A DNA stretch of 64,000 nt from a virus, in IMG/VR virus record IMGVR_UViG_3300023210_003077, positions 90,020 through 154,019 of that record. One strand, given 5' to 3'. Below the pieces are notes generated by a model. That model saw only the letters and a program-made list of their open reading frames with translations, made no database searches and was not told the DNA's origin. Shown piece after piece: positions 18,516 through 26,877 of the stretch. Position 1 is the stretch's first letter. Every line of letters begins with the position of its first letter. The translations under genes were made by a program, and so were the position numbers.

Positions 18516-19238
18516 ATGAACATATCATGCCAAGATAATCTTGATTTACTAAAAACATTAGATGACAACTCAATAGATTTGATATACGTAGATATCTTAT
18601 ATGGGACTGGTAGGAAATTCAAAGACTACCAAGACTTAAAACCCATAAAATCTGATATAGAAGAACACTATATACCTAGATTAAAGGAGATGCACCGCGT
18701 ATTAAAGGATACAGGAACCATATACCTACAAATGGATACTAAAATCAATCACTGGATACGTTGTATAATGGAAGACATATTCGGGTATGATAATATGAGA
18801 AACGAAATCATATGGAATTACAATACAGCTCCCAGAAAGAAATTAGATTTTGGAAAAAGACATGATATAATATACCGATTCACTAAAAGTAACAATTATA
18901 AGTTCAACCCAATCAGAGAACCTTATGCTAAAAGTGCACCAAGAGGTTATGCTAAAGAAAAGTACTATCACAAAGACGGTAAAGTAATTGGTGATGTATG
19001 GAAAATGAATATTCTAGGACAAAACGATAAGAAGGAGCGAGTTGGATATGATACACAGAAACCGAAAGAACTTATTGATAGAATAATAAGAGCTTCGTCA
19101 GATGAAGGTGATTTGGTAGCTGATTTTTACCTAGGAAGCGGTACATGTGCTGTTGTTTGTAAGGAGCTAAAGAGGGATTTCATTGGATGTGATATAAATC
19201 AGAAAGCTATTGACTTAACTAAAAAAAGATTAGAGTAG
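18516..19238 (+). CDS. Solitary DNA adenine-type methyltransferase (beta class)
   Basis: This 240-residue protein has the circularly permuted order of beta-class amino-methyltransferases: catalytic motif IV near the N-terminus (residues 25-31) and the SAM-binding motif DFYLGSGT (203-210) near the C-terminus, followed by KRDFIGCDIN. Motif IV reads DILY where the family has DPPY; the Asp and Tyr are kept but both prolines are lost. No restriction enzyme gene lies nearby, so it probably modifies phage DNA to evade host restriction or marks sites for regulation. The altered motif may lower or change activity. Target sequence unknown. Confidence 0.75.
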   Translation: MNISCQDNLDLLKTLDDNSIDLIYVDILYGTGRKFKDYQDLKPIKSDIEEHYIPRLKEMHRVLKDTGTIYLQMDTKINHWIRCIMEDIFGYDNMRNEIIWNYNTAPRKKLDFGKRHDIIYRFTKSNNYKFNPIREPYAKSAPRGYAKEKYYHKDGKVIGDVWKMNILGQNDKKERVGYDTQKPKELIDRIIRASSDEGDLVADFYLGSGTCAVVCKELKRDFIGCDINQKAIDLTKKRLE

Positions 19239-19254
19239 TTTTATATATACTCTA

Positions 19255-19827
19255 ATGAAACACTTACTCACTAGAAAAATATTCGAGAATCAAGAAGAAT
19301 TAAATAATCAAGACACTCTACTAAAGTTAGATGACAATGCTGATATTGAGTTAGTAGAGAAAATACAATCACTTATTTCAAGTGGTTCTATCTTAGAAAT
19401 TTCTTGTGGTAACGGGGCTGATGCTTTAGAACTCTTAAAAAGAGGATATGTAGTATTCGGAACAGAAAACAATCAACAATATGTAGACCACGTTAATCAG
19501 AAGATTAACTGTGTTAAACACGACACCAAAAACAAATTCCCATTTCCTGATAATTCATTTGATTTAGTTTATTCTAGATTAGGACTTCACTATTTCAGTG
19601 AGTCAGAATTACAAAGTATATTCAAAGACATTAGTAGAATCACAAAAGAGTATTTAGTATTTACTGTTAAGTTAGTAAATGATATACAAACAGGTAAAAC
19701 AATATTTAATAAAGAAACTTGGGAAGATTTAGTATCAAATGAATTTGAGATAGTTTCATCTGAGATAAAGGAAGGAATTCTTTATGATAATCAATCAAAA
19801 TGGTTAGAAATAGTTGCTAAGACATGA
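19255..19827 (+). CDS. Class I SAM-dependent methyltransferase with MKHL start motif
   Basis: A 190-residue protein with a Rossmann methyltransferase core: motif I ILEISCGNG (46-54), acidic E71 after strand 2, DTKNKFPFPDNSFDLVYS (~95-112) as motifs II/III, and RLGLHYFSE after it, as in UbiE/type-11 methyltransferases. Substrate is unknown. The start MKHLLTRKIFENQEE is a looser version of the shared N-terminal motif, with FENQEE in place of FxNE, so packaging is possible but less certain. It lies 16 nt after the DNA methyltransferase and overlaps the next tiny ORF (ATGA). Confidence 0.7.
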   Translation: MKHLLTRKIFENQEELNNQDTLLKLDDNADIELVEKIQSLISSGSILEISCGNGADALELLKRGYVVFGTENNQQYVDHVNQKINCVKHDTKNKFPFPDNSFDLVYSRLGLHYFSESELQSIFKDISRITKEYLVFTVKLVNDIQTGKTIFNKETWEDLVSNEFEIVSSEIKEGILYDNQSKWLEIVAKT

Positions 19828-19910
19828 AATATCTAAGAAAATTTAACGAAAGTAATGATATAAAATCAGATGTTTATGATATACTACTAAAAAAATACAA
19901 GTGGTCGTGA
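19824..19910 (+). pseudogene. Frameshifted small internal-protein-type gene
   Basis: A 28-codon ORF starting MKYLRKFNESND, a clean copy of the shared start motif, overlaps the preceding stop as ATGA. After an A7 run (19889-19895) it reaches a TGA. Dropping one A restores an open frame through to the stop at 19965, giving about 46 residues that continue SGRDPEWEDIYFINSS. Either the gene is a recent frameshift mutant, the A7 is a sequencing error, or slippage is used. Even restored it is short, so it may be a relic. Confidence 0.5.
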
Positions 19911-19966
19911 TCCTGAGTGGGAAGATATTTATTTCATCAACTCATCCTTTTTAGCTAAAGGTTAAT

Positions 19967-19977
19967 TTTAATATATA
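19967..19977 (+). promoter_or_regulatory. TTTAATATATA promoter-type element
   Basis: Exact 11-mer 4 nt before the start of the WYL-like gene, in its orientation. It overlaps the space after the frameshifted ORF. Confidence 0.5.
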
Positions 19978-19981
19978 AGAC

Positions 19982-20884
19982 ATGAATTTAAGACAAGTAA
20001 GAGCATATTACAACACAAAACCAGTTGAGTTTATTATTAAAGAAAAATATGACTTGATTGAAAATCAAGAGTTTGTTCCTAGATTTTCATTAAAGAATGT
20101 TAGAGATATAGCAAATATTCCTATTAACGAACCAGTTAAATATTCGGATGAATTAATGATTAAAGCTATTAAATATGGTATGATATTCTTACTTAACTAC
20201 AAAGGAGAAAAGGATTCTCATTTTGCTGGCCATGAAAGAGTTATATATCCAATGGTATTAGGTAGGTCATCAAAAGGTAAGACTTTACTTAGAGGATGGC
20301 ACTTAAATGGTTGGTCAGTATCACAAAAAAGACACATTAATAAGATATGGAGACTTTTTAGAACTGATAGAGTATTGTCAATGACATTTACTGGTTCATT
20401 TTATAGACTTCCACCAAACGGATACAATATGAATGATAAAGGAATGAGAGGTGGTATGATAGCACGTGCTGATTTCAATGAAATAAGAAGAAACCAACAA
20501 AACCTTGTTAAACAAGATAAGATTCAAAGTAGAGAAGAGGTTACTATTGGAGATGAAAATAGAAAATTCGCTATAATTAAAGTTAAAGATGCTGACAGTC
20601 AAGTAGATTTAACAAACCCAATGGAAAATGCTTATATCAATAATATTAAGGATATGGTTGGGTTAAGAATGTCTTTTCTTAAAAGTATTTATGGTAATAA
20701 ATATATTGCTATTTTAGGAGCACTTGGTCAACCAGGAAATACAGTTAAAGTTTTAACAGACAAAGGTACACAATTAGGAGTTTATAAAGTATTAGACTCT
20801 ATAACAGGAGATGTATTAAAAAATATTAAAAGAGTTAAAGGCAATTCACTATATGACCTTTATCTATTTGACGAAAAAGTATAA
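19982..20884 (+). CDS. WYL-domain-like protein (putative)
   Basis: A 300-residue protein. Residues 65-140 run FLLNYKGEKDSHFAGHERVI, then YPMVLGRSSKGKTLLRGW and KIWRLFRTDRVLSMTFTG. This order (Tyr-lys-gly strand, R-x-I-x-P-x-x-L, Leu-Arg-Gly-Trp, then R-x-F-R-x-D-R-I/V) recalls WYL domains, which sense ligands in transcription regulators and anti-phage systems. No helix-turn-helix is evident at the N-terminus. The C-terminal ~60 residues look like a separate SH3-like domain (GNTVKVLTDKGTQLGVYKVL). The assignment is a pattern match only. Its own promoter element lies immediately upstream. Confidence 0.45.
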   Translation: MNLRQVRAYYNTKPVEFIIKEKYDLIENQEFVPRFSLKNVRDIANIPINEPVKYSDELMIKAIKYGMIFLLNYKGEKDSHFAGHERVIYPMVLGRSSKGKTLLRGWHLNGWSVSQKRHINKIWRLFRTDRVLSMTFTGSFYRLPPNGYNMNDKGMRGGMIARADFNEIRRNQQNLVKQDKIQSREEVTIGDENRKFAIIKVKDADSQVDLTNPMENAYINNIKDMVGLRMSFLKSIYGNKYIAILGALGQPGNTVKVLTDKGTQLGVYKVLDSITGDVLKNIKRVKGNSLYDLYLFDEKV

Positions 20885-20888
20885 TAAT

Positions 20889-21212
20889 ATGATTTATAAT
20901 TTCAAAAAGTTTAACGAAGAATTAAAAATGTCTGATTTGGATGAAAATACATTATCACAGATAAATGATAATTTATTATTTAGATTAAAAGAATATAGAA
21001 CTTCTATACTTTTGAACATGGATAAGAAAATAGATTCAAGAACAATACTAAGAGAATTAAACAAAGAATTCACCAAAGAATTCATGGATGATTTAGGATT
21101 AGAAGATTTTCTTAACGAAGTTAATAACATTTTATCTTTAGAAGAAGTTACTAAAAGAATGATAAGAGATCATTTCAAAAAGTTATATGACAAAATAAAT
21201 AAAAAAGCATAA
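20889..21212 (+). CDS. Hypothetical internal-protein-like gene, MIYNFKKFNEE start
   Basis: The ATG at 20889 is chosen because it starts just after the upstream stop and gives MIYNFKKFNEELKMSD, a variant of the shared start motif; the longer in-frame start at 20853 would overlap the previous gene. The 107-residue product is highly charged and helical throughout, with no recognised fold. A bidirectional terminator follows directly. Confidence 0.55.
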   Translation: MIYNFKKFNEELKMSDLDENTLSQINDNLLFRLKEYRTSILLNMDKKIDSRTILRELNKEFTKEFMDDLGLEDFLNEVNNILSLEEVTKRMIRDHFKKLYDKINKKA

Positions 21213-21243
21213 AAAACCACTCAAAATCTGAGTGGGTTTTTAC
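21211..21243. terminator. Bidirectional terminator, CCACTCA/TGAGTGG stem
   Basis: Stem CCACTCA...TGAGTGGG with A6 and T5 flanks, between convergent genes. It is the same stem family as at 3873 and 39469. Confidence 0.8.
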
Positions 21244-21255
21244 TTTATTTTAGTT

Positions 21256-21987
21256 TTAAACTAAATCAACTTCATCTATTAATGTATAAGTAAATTTATT
21301 ACCAGTGTGTGCTTTGAAATTATCACAAACATCCATCACAAACTCTTTATGTTCCCAATTAGAGAAAACTTGACAACCAGCAGACCATTTACCAATTTGT
21401 TTAGAAGGGTACTTTCTACCAGAACCATGAATATTTATACCAAATAAACCATTTTGTGTATTAGACTCATTCAAGTCATAATTATTATCTTTATCATTAT
21501 CTCTATAAACTGTTATCTTACCAGTTTGTCTTAATGCTCTATGACTAGGCTTTATGTGTTGTCCACGAGACCAACAATCTTCCCATTGACCAGGTTTAAG
21601 AACAGCTGATCCCATTTTATTCATAGGGTGGTTTAACCAATAAACCCCAGGGTTAGTTGTATTCGGAAATATTTTTAAATCTTCTTTTCCCTTCTTAGAT
21701 TCATATTGAGAAATAGCATAATCAGTATTTTTACCACTAACACCATCCTCCGATAATTTTCTACCATTGGCTCCTATAAATCCCCAATTATTTAAAAAAG
21801 ATTGTTTTTGTTTTAATGATAAAGTAGAAGGCATTTCTGGGATAGAATAAACCATACAGAAGAAATCATTAAACGAATCTGGTATATCTAATGTGGTTCT
21901 CACTCCTATCATATTAGGTCTATCTGTATACCATTTATATCCTTTGTTTTTCATAACCCTTTTAAGGTTTCCTATTGTTATACTCAT
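21256..21987 (-). CDS. L,D-transpeptidase-like (YkuD-type) cell-wall enzyme, stand-alone
   Basis: A 243-residue protein. Its C-terminal half contains FGINIHGSG (182-190) and WSAGCQVF (201-208), matching the H...S-x-G-C catalytic pattern of YkuD-like L,D-transpeptidases with H187 and C205 as candidate residues. An N-terminal segment (residues 1-110) contains IGVRT and NNWGFIGANG. The same domain, with FGINIHRS and WSKGCQVF, ends the baseplate spike gene at 48205. That points to peptidoglycan processing, probably an endolysin or wall-modifying enzyme. No signal peptide is seen, so release would need a holin or lysis. Confidence 0.6.
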   Translation of the reverse strand: MSITIGNLKRVMKNKGYKWYTDRPNMIGVRTTLDIPDSFNDFFCMVYSIPEMPSTLSLKQKQSFLNNWGFIGANGRKLSEDGVSGKNTDYAISQYESKKGKEDLKIFPNTTNPGVYWLNHPMNKMGSAVLKPGQWEDCWSRGQHIKPSHRALRQTGKITVYRDNDKDNNYDLNESNTQNGLFGINIHGSGRKYPSKQIGKWSAGCQVFSNWEHKEFVMDVCDNFKAHTGNKFTYTLIDEVDLV

Positions 21988-22053
21988 AAGATACTTTTAT
22001 TTTTAGTATATATAATAAACAAAATACCCATTTTTAGATAAAATTCGATACAT

Positions 22054-22332
22054 ATGCAAGAACCAACAGAGTTAGAAATTAATGAATACCTTGATTACCT
22101 AACATCACATATAATTATAATTTCTGATTATATAAAAAATAATAATATTAATAAGAAGAATATTATCAATCAACATCTAGATGAGATGGGAGAATCATTA
22201 ATATCAGTATTAAATATTATCAATAATAATGGTCACTCATCAAATGATATATATGAGGGTATCGATAATTCAACAATTAAAATCATAAGAGATTTCAAAA
22301 TCTCAAAGATTATGGATGAAATAAATAAATAA
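22054..22332 (+). CDS. Hypothetical small protein
   Basis: A 92-residue Asn/Ile-rich helical protein (MQEPTELEINEYLDYL...). No domain is recognised, and no membrane segment of adequate length. It is the first gene in a plus-strand run leading to UvsY-like and clamp genes, so an early replication-linked role is possible. Confidence 0.5.
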   Translation: MQEPTELEINEYLDYLTSHIIIISDYIKNNNINKKNIINQHLDEMGESLISVLNIINNNGHSSNDIYEGIDNSTIKIIRDFKISKIMDEINK

Positions 22333-22409
22333 ATTTTGAAAAATATTTAAATCAAAACATAGATAAAGACATAAAAGGTATGATTAACAAATGAAAAAAA
22401 TATTTAAGT

Positions 22410-22907
22410 ATGAACCCATATAACCAAGAAGAATTAGAGAGAATCAAAAAAGCAAAGGAGACTAATGATAAATTAGAAGACTTCTTTAATGACAAAAGAA
22501 CAGATTGGAATAAAAATGTGGAACCATTATTTCAAGTACTTTCTTTGGATTTAAGTATTCCCTCAAATGCTAAACCATTACTTGATGCTCAAGCTAACGC
22601 TCTCACACACAGACAACAAATTAACGAACAAATTAACTTCTTTTTAAATAAACGTAGTAGAGAAACGACTAAGATAAAGAAACTTAGACAAGATAAATTT
22701 GTTTTTTATGCAACGGGTTTTGGTATGAAAACCAATTTAGGAGAAAAGGGTATTTTAATAGACGGTCACCTAGCCGAGAATGATAGATGTATGGAATTAA
22801 TAGAATCATATATAGAATTTTTAAGAGACACCGTAAGAAATCTTGAAAGCTTTTCATATTCAATAAAGAATATGATTGAATTAATGAACTATTTAGGTCG
22901 TAGTTAA
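22410..22907 (+). CDS. UvsY-like recombination mediator (putative)
   Basis: A 165-residue, charged, mostly helical protein. The layout resembles T4 UvsY (137 aa): a helix with LNKRSRETTKIKKLRQDK (~88-105), an aromatic/glycine break FYATGFGMKT (~107-116) that corresponds to the YYSGRG region, then an acidic helix and a final FLRDTVRNLESFSYSIKNMI helix (~142-161). UvsY loads the UvsX recombinase on SSB-coated single strands. The location upstream of the sliding clamp fits a replication/recombination block. Similarity was judged by eye and is weak, so the call is tentative. Confidence 0.45.
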   Translation: MNPYNQEELERIKKAKETNDKLEDFFNDKRTDWNKNVEPLFQVLSLDLSIPSNAKPLLDAQANALTHRQQINEQINFFLNKRSRETTKIKKLRQDKFVFYATGFGMKTNLGEKGILIDGHLAENDRCMELIESYIEFLRDTVRNLESFSYSIKNMIELMNYLGRS

Positions 22908-22931
22908 TATTTTATAAAAAACAAATTAAAA

Positions 22932-23324
22932 ATGAAGTATCCTAGATTTATATCAAAAGAAGATTGGTGTATAAAGACTGATTTTATGGGCCTTTCAAAG
23001 GAAAAGGTCATTTATGAAAAAGGTCATATATTTGAACCAAACGAAAATGGTACATATGAGGTTCTAGATCCTTATGGTGCTTATCAACAGATTGATGAAA
23101 AGACAATGAAAGAATTTAAGACTTCTTTTGAAAGTGATGAGAATTTCTTTGAAATTTTAAAGGAAGATGAAGACTTCGATATAATAATCGAAGAAATTCC
23201 AGATGATGATGATGTACTTGTTAGAAATTGGAGAATTCAATTAGATGTTAAAACTACGAGAAAGAAGTTAAAGGAAGTTGAAAGAATAATTAACGAACAC
23301 GTTAAACCTATCTTAAATACTTAA
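22932..23324 (+). CDS. Hypothetical acidic protein
   Basis: A 130-residue acidic protein with a Trp-containing start (MKYPRFISKEDWCIKT) and a central acidic run (EEIPDDDDVL). The last ~40 residues form a basic helix (TTRKKLKEVERIINEHV). No known family is recognised. Its 3' end overlaps that of the convergent minus-strand gene by 12 nt. Confidence 0.55.
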   Translation: MKYPRFISKEDWCIKTDFMGLSKEKVIYEKGHIFEPNENGTYEVLDPYGAYQQIDEKTMKEFKTSFESDENFFEILKEDEDFDIIIEEIPDDDDVLVRNWRIQLDVKTTRKKLKEVERIINEHVKPILNT

Positions 23325-23639
23325 AACCATATGTATATCCTTTTCAATATTAATTAACCCACCACTTATGGATTTTGCCTGATTGGTGAAATCAACAGTA
23401 TCACCAACTATTTTTTTAACTATCAAATTATCGATGTCAAATTCATATCTAATAGATAAATCATCTTTAGTGAAATTAACTATTAATTGATGATCATTTT
23501 TATTCTCCCATTCATATACTATGTTCTGGCCATCAGAAACACCATTTATAAGTGTTCTTATCTCTTGCATTTTAATATCGATAACATTATCCGAGTTCTC
23601 TATGAATTCTCTAATAAATTGATTCCATTTTTTTACCAT
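23313..23639 (-). CDS. Hypothetical protein with MVKKWNQFIREF start motif
   Basis: The start at 23639 is taken because it gives MVKKWNQFIREFIENSD, a copy of the shared motif, and sits 5 nt from an exact TATATATTAAA element; the Met 9 codons upstream overlaps that element. The 108-residue product is a small beta-rich protein (ENKNDHQLIVNFTKDDLSIR). No function is recognised. Candidate internal head protein by its N-terminus only. Confidence 0.55.
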   Translation of the reverse strand: MVKKWNQFIREFIENSDNVIDIKMQEIRTLINGVSDGQNIVYEWENKNDHQLIVNFTKDDLSIRYEFDIDNLIVKKIVGDTVDFTNQAKSISGGLINIEKDIHMVLSI

Positions 23640-23643
23640 AACA

Positions 23644-23654
23644 TATATATTAAA
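23644..23654 (-). promoter_or_regulatory. TTTAATATATA promoter-type element
   Basis: Exact 11-mer 5 nt upstream of the 23639 start, in its orientation. Confidence 0.5.
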
Positions 23655-23709
23655 ATAACTAAACAAAAAAAGATTTACATGATATACTTAGTAATAATAT
23701 TTCTACGAA

Positions 23710-24498
23710 ATGGCGAATAAAGTAAAATTTAAAATAAACGGAGACACATTTAATACATTTGTTTCTAAATTAAGTGATTTATCAACTATTGATGATAGTG
23801 TTAGGTTGAAAATAGATAATGATGATGTATTAATGTATTCTATCTTAGGTAAGAATATATTACTCGCCTTCAAAAACTATTTAATACCAACAGATGAATT
23901 TCTCATAAAAAACGATGACCTAGATTATCAATTAGATTTAGTCATACCTAATATCAAGAAATTTGTTAAGAACCTTGGTATGATCAAGGATCCGGATAAA
24001 GTAACAATAGAATTTAATTATAAACCATCAGCCGATGATAGAGACATTTATCAAGTAAGATATTTCCAAGTATCTTGTGGTCGATTTAAGATTAATTGGG
24101 TTGGTGGAGAACACAATAATGAAACTAGAGAAATCAATAAAGAAATGTTAGCTAAGAACTTAAATCTAAAAAATAGTAAATGGTCATTCGCTCTTACGAA
24201 AGATGATTTCACTGATATTAAAAAACTTTCAAGTATTAACTCAGAGAGAATTATAAATATTGGTATCGATAAAGGTATTGTTAACTTCTCTGAAAAATCA
24301 GCTTGGGATTTAGAAGTCGATAACTTAGAAGATGATAGAAGTTCTAACCTTATTTTTAATAAAAGGTTTTTAAATTGCATAAACGCTGAGAGAGAAAAAA
24401 TCACATTCAGTATATTCGAAACCTTTATGTTAGTTAAAGATGAAGAATCTAATTTGATGCTTAGCTTCGAACAAGATTTTGAAGAGGATGATATTTAA
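23710..24498 (+). CDS. 45: DNA polymerase sliding clamp, gp45-like
   Basis: A 262-residue protein, slightly longer than T4 gp45 (228 aa). The overall pattern is that of T4-type clamps: strands with hydrophobic alternation, a central NLGMIKDPDKVTIEFNY segment (~90-107), WSFALTKDDFTDIKKLSSI (~157-175), which starts the second domain, and an acidic C-terminus (EQDFEEDDI). The clamp tethers polymerase to DNA and in T4 also activates late transcription. It sits near a UvsY-like gene and several kilobases before the polymerase fragment. A clamp loader (44/62) was not seen in this window. Confidence 0.68.
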   Translation: MANKVKFKINGDTFNTFVSKLSDLSTIDDSVRLKIDNDDVLMYSILGKNILLAFKNYLIPTDEFLIKNDDLDYQLDLVIPNIKKFVKNLGMIKDPDKVTIEFNYKPSADDRDIYQVRYFQVSCGRFKINWVGGEHNNETREINKEMLAKNLNLKNSKWSFALTKDDFTDIKKLSSINSERIINIGIDKGIVNFSEKSAWDLEVDNLEDDRSSNLIFNKRFLNCINAEREKITFSIFETFMLVKDEESNLMLSFEQDFEEDDI

Positions 24499-24518
24499 TC
24501 AAATAATTTTAATCTAAT

Positions 24519-24878
24519 ATGATAAATTTATACTTACCATTTTACGGAATTGAACTTAAATGTGATAACTCAGACCATATTGAGGTACTTGGTAAAAGAT
24601 TCGTCTCGGTACACCACAAAAGAACTGGATTAGATAACAAATTGTTCACTTTTTACTTAGATGAAAGAGACAATACAATTGATATCCATACATCCACTGA
24701 AATGAGTAAGAAATTAGAAGAAAAATTTAATGAGTTTAAAAACTCAAATATAAATTATGGGAATATAGGAAGTGGTAGTGAATATGAGTATGATGGAACA
24801 GAAAATATTTTACTAAAAGACTTTTTCGAATATCTTAAATCAGAAAACAGAGAATCAATAATAAATCAATCAATATAA
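24519..24878 (+). CDS. Hypothetical protein after clamp
   Basis: A 119-residue soluble protein (MINLYLPFYGIELKCDN...). It has an N-terminal beta part and a C-terminal acidic/polar part with ENILLKDFFEYLKSEN. No family is recognised. It begins 20 nt after the clamp and ends 16 nt before the TonB-dependent receptor, so it may be co-transcribed with both. Confidence 0.55.
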   Translation: MINLYLPFYGIELKCDNSDHIEVLGKRFVSVHHKRTGLDNKLFTFYLDERDNTIDIHTSTEMSKKLEEKFNEFKNSNINYGNIGSGSEYEYDGTENILLKDFFEYLKSENRESIINQSI

Positions 24879-24894
24879 ATCAATAACAAAAAAT

Positions 24895-26877
24895 ATGAAG
24901 AAATTACTATTTTTATTTTTATTAGCAACATCAACATCGTATTCACAGGATACTCTAAAGGTTGACACATCAATGGTGCAAATTGAAGAAGTTACTATAC
25001 AAGGAATTAGAGCTGGATCTAAAACACCAGTCACTCAGAAAACAATCAGTAAAGATGATATAGATGTTATGTATCATACACAAGAATTACCGTTGTTATT
25101 AAACACAACACCAAGTGTAACATCATCAACAGATGGCGGTCACAATATGGGATATACTTACTTTAGATTGAGAGGTATTGACCAAACTAGAATTAATATG
25201 ACACTCGATGGGGTTCCTCTTAATGAACCAGAGGACCAAGGTGTATATTTCTCAAATTACCCAGATTTTACAAACTCAATTAGGTCAATGCAGATACAAC
25301 GTGGTGTTGGTACATCAACAAACGGTGTTTCCTCATATGCTGGTTCTATTAATTTTGAATCACCAACGGGATTAAAGAAAGGAACAGAAGGACAAATTGG
25401 ATATGGATCATTTAATACTTATAGAGTTAGTATTGAAAACTCAACAGGATTACTAAAAAATAAAACAGCCTTTTATACTAGATATTCAAATTACGCGAGT
25501 GATGGATACAAATATAACTCAGGTGGTGAAGGACAATCATTCTTTTTAAGTGGTGGTTATTATGGAGAAAAGGATTTTGTTAAAATAACAGCATTCAATG
25601 GACACACAACTAATGAAATGGCTTGGTTCGCAGTTTCAGAAGATGATATAAAATCAGAACCAAGAACTAACTATAATACTACTAGAGAAAATGACGACTT
25701 TACACAAAGTATGGTTATCTTAAAACACAAACACTTTTTTAACAAGTCAAATTTAACGACTACCGCTTTCTATAATAGATTAGATGGAGATTGGGGATTA
25801 GATTTACTACCACTTGGTGGAGGGGATGATGTTCTTAACTTCAATTTAGGTTCTAACTTCTATGGATTAACCTCTAACTATAACTTAACTGGTAATAAAT
25901 ATAGATTGAATATTGGTGTTAGTGGTAATATGTATGATAGACGACATGCTATGACTGTATTAGCAAACACAGATGAACTATATTCTAATAAAGGACTTAA
26001 AAACGAAGTATCATCATTTGTTAAATTCGGATATGATATAAAGAAGTTTACTCTTTTCGGAGATGCTCAAGTTAGATACGTTGATTTCAAGTATCAAGGT
26101 ACTATGGATATGGCACCATTTGAATGGACATTCTTCAACCCAAAAGGTGGTATAATGTTCACGAAATGTAAACACTATAACTTCTATGCTTCTGTTGGTC
26201 AATCACAAAGAGAACCAACAAGAAATGATATTTTTATGGGAGAAGATGATCCTATTAGTTACATAGATGTTAAACCAGAATCGGTTGTTGATTATGAATT
26301 AGGTACTAATATAACATTAGATAACTTTAAGTTACAAGGTAATCTATACTATATGGATTTCAAAAATGAAATAACATTATTAGGAGCAATTGGTTCAAAT
26401 GGTTTACCGTTAATGACTAATGTTGAAAACTCTTTTAGAAGTGGTATTGAATTAGATATGACTTTAAGTTTATTTAGTAAAAAGAAAATTAACTTATTAT
26501 TAGTTAATACATCATCATACTCTTATAACAGAATTAATGATGATGGGAAAGAATTTAGTCCATTATACACACCTAATTTGATAATTAACCAAGGTGTGGT
26601 GATTAAAGATTCAAAAGATAGAATAAGAGTTGGATTTGATGTGAAGTACCACTCAGAGTCTTATATTGATATGGAGAACACACTCACAACACCAGATTTT
26701 GTGGTATTAAATGCTCAAGTTGATTATAAATTCTATAAACAACACAGTTTAAGTATTAGAGTAAATAACATAACTAATGAAAGTTATTACACTAATGGAT
26801 ACGCAGTTGGTACAGATAGACACTTCTTTGTTAATCCACCATTCAACTTCTTCGCTACAATTAAATTTAAGATTTAA
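24895..26877 (+). CDS. TonB-dependent outer-membrane receptor carried by the phage
   Basis: A 660-residue protein with a clear signal peptide MKKLLFLFLLATSTSYS-Q (1-18), a site form common in Flavobacteriia. A TonB-box/plug region follows: EEVTIQGIRAGSKTPVTQKT (~32-51), then LLLNTTPSVTSSTDGG and YFRLRGIDQTRINMTLDGVPLN (~92-113), then a ~500-residue beta-barrel ending in a terminal aromatic strand (FFATIKFKI). Such receptors import scarce ligands across the outer membrane using TonB energy. The stop codon overlaps the pnuC start (TAATG), so the ligand is probably the one PnuC moves, a nicotinamide riboside-type NAD precursor. A thiamine ligand, as with PnuT operons, is the main alternative. 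Full length and intact. Confidence 0.88.
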   Translation: MKKLLFLFLLATSTSYSQDTLKVDTSMVQIEEVTIQGIRAGSKTPVTQKTISKDDIDVMYHTQELPLLLNTTPSVTSSTDGGHNMGYTYFRLRGIDQTRINMTLDGVPLNEPEDQGVYFSNYPDFTNSIRSMQIQRGVGTSTNGVSSYAGSINFESPTGLKKGTEGQIGYGSFNTYRVSIENSTGLLKNKTAFYTRYSNYASDGYKYNSGGEGQSFFLSGGYYGEKDFVKITAFNGHTTNEMAWFAVSEDDIKSEPRTNYNTTRENDDFTQSMVILKHKHFFNKSNLTTTAFYNRLDGDWGLDLLPLGGGDDVLNFNLGSNFYGLTSNYNLTGNKYRLNIGVSGNMYDRRHAMTVLANTDELYSNKGLKNEVSSFVKFGYDIKKFTLFGDAQVRYVDFKYQGTMDMAPFEWTFFNPKGGIMFTKCKHYNFYASVGQSQREPTRNDIFMGEDDPISYIDVKPESVVDYELGTNITLDNFKLQGNLYYMDFKNEITLLGAIGSNGLPLMTNVENSFRSGIELDMTLSLFSKKKINLLLVNTSSYSYNRINDDGKEFSPLYTPNLIINQGVVIKDSKDRIRVGFDVKYHSESYIDMENTLTTPDFVVLNAQVDYKFYKQHSLSIRVNNITNESYYTNGYAVGTDRHFFVNPPFNFFATIKFKI

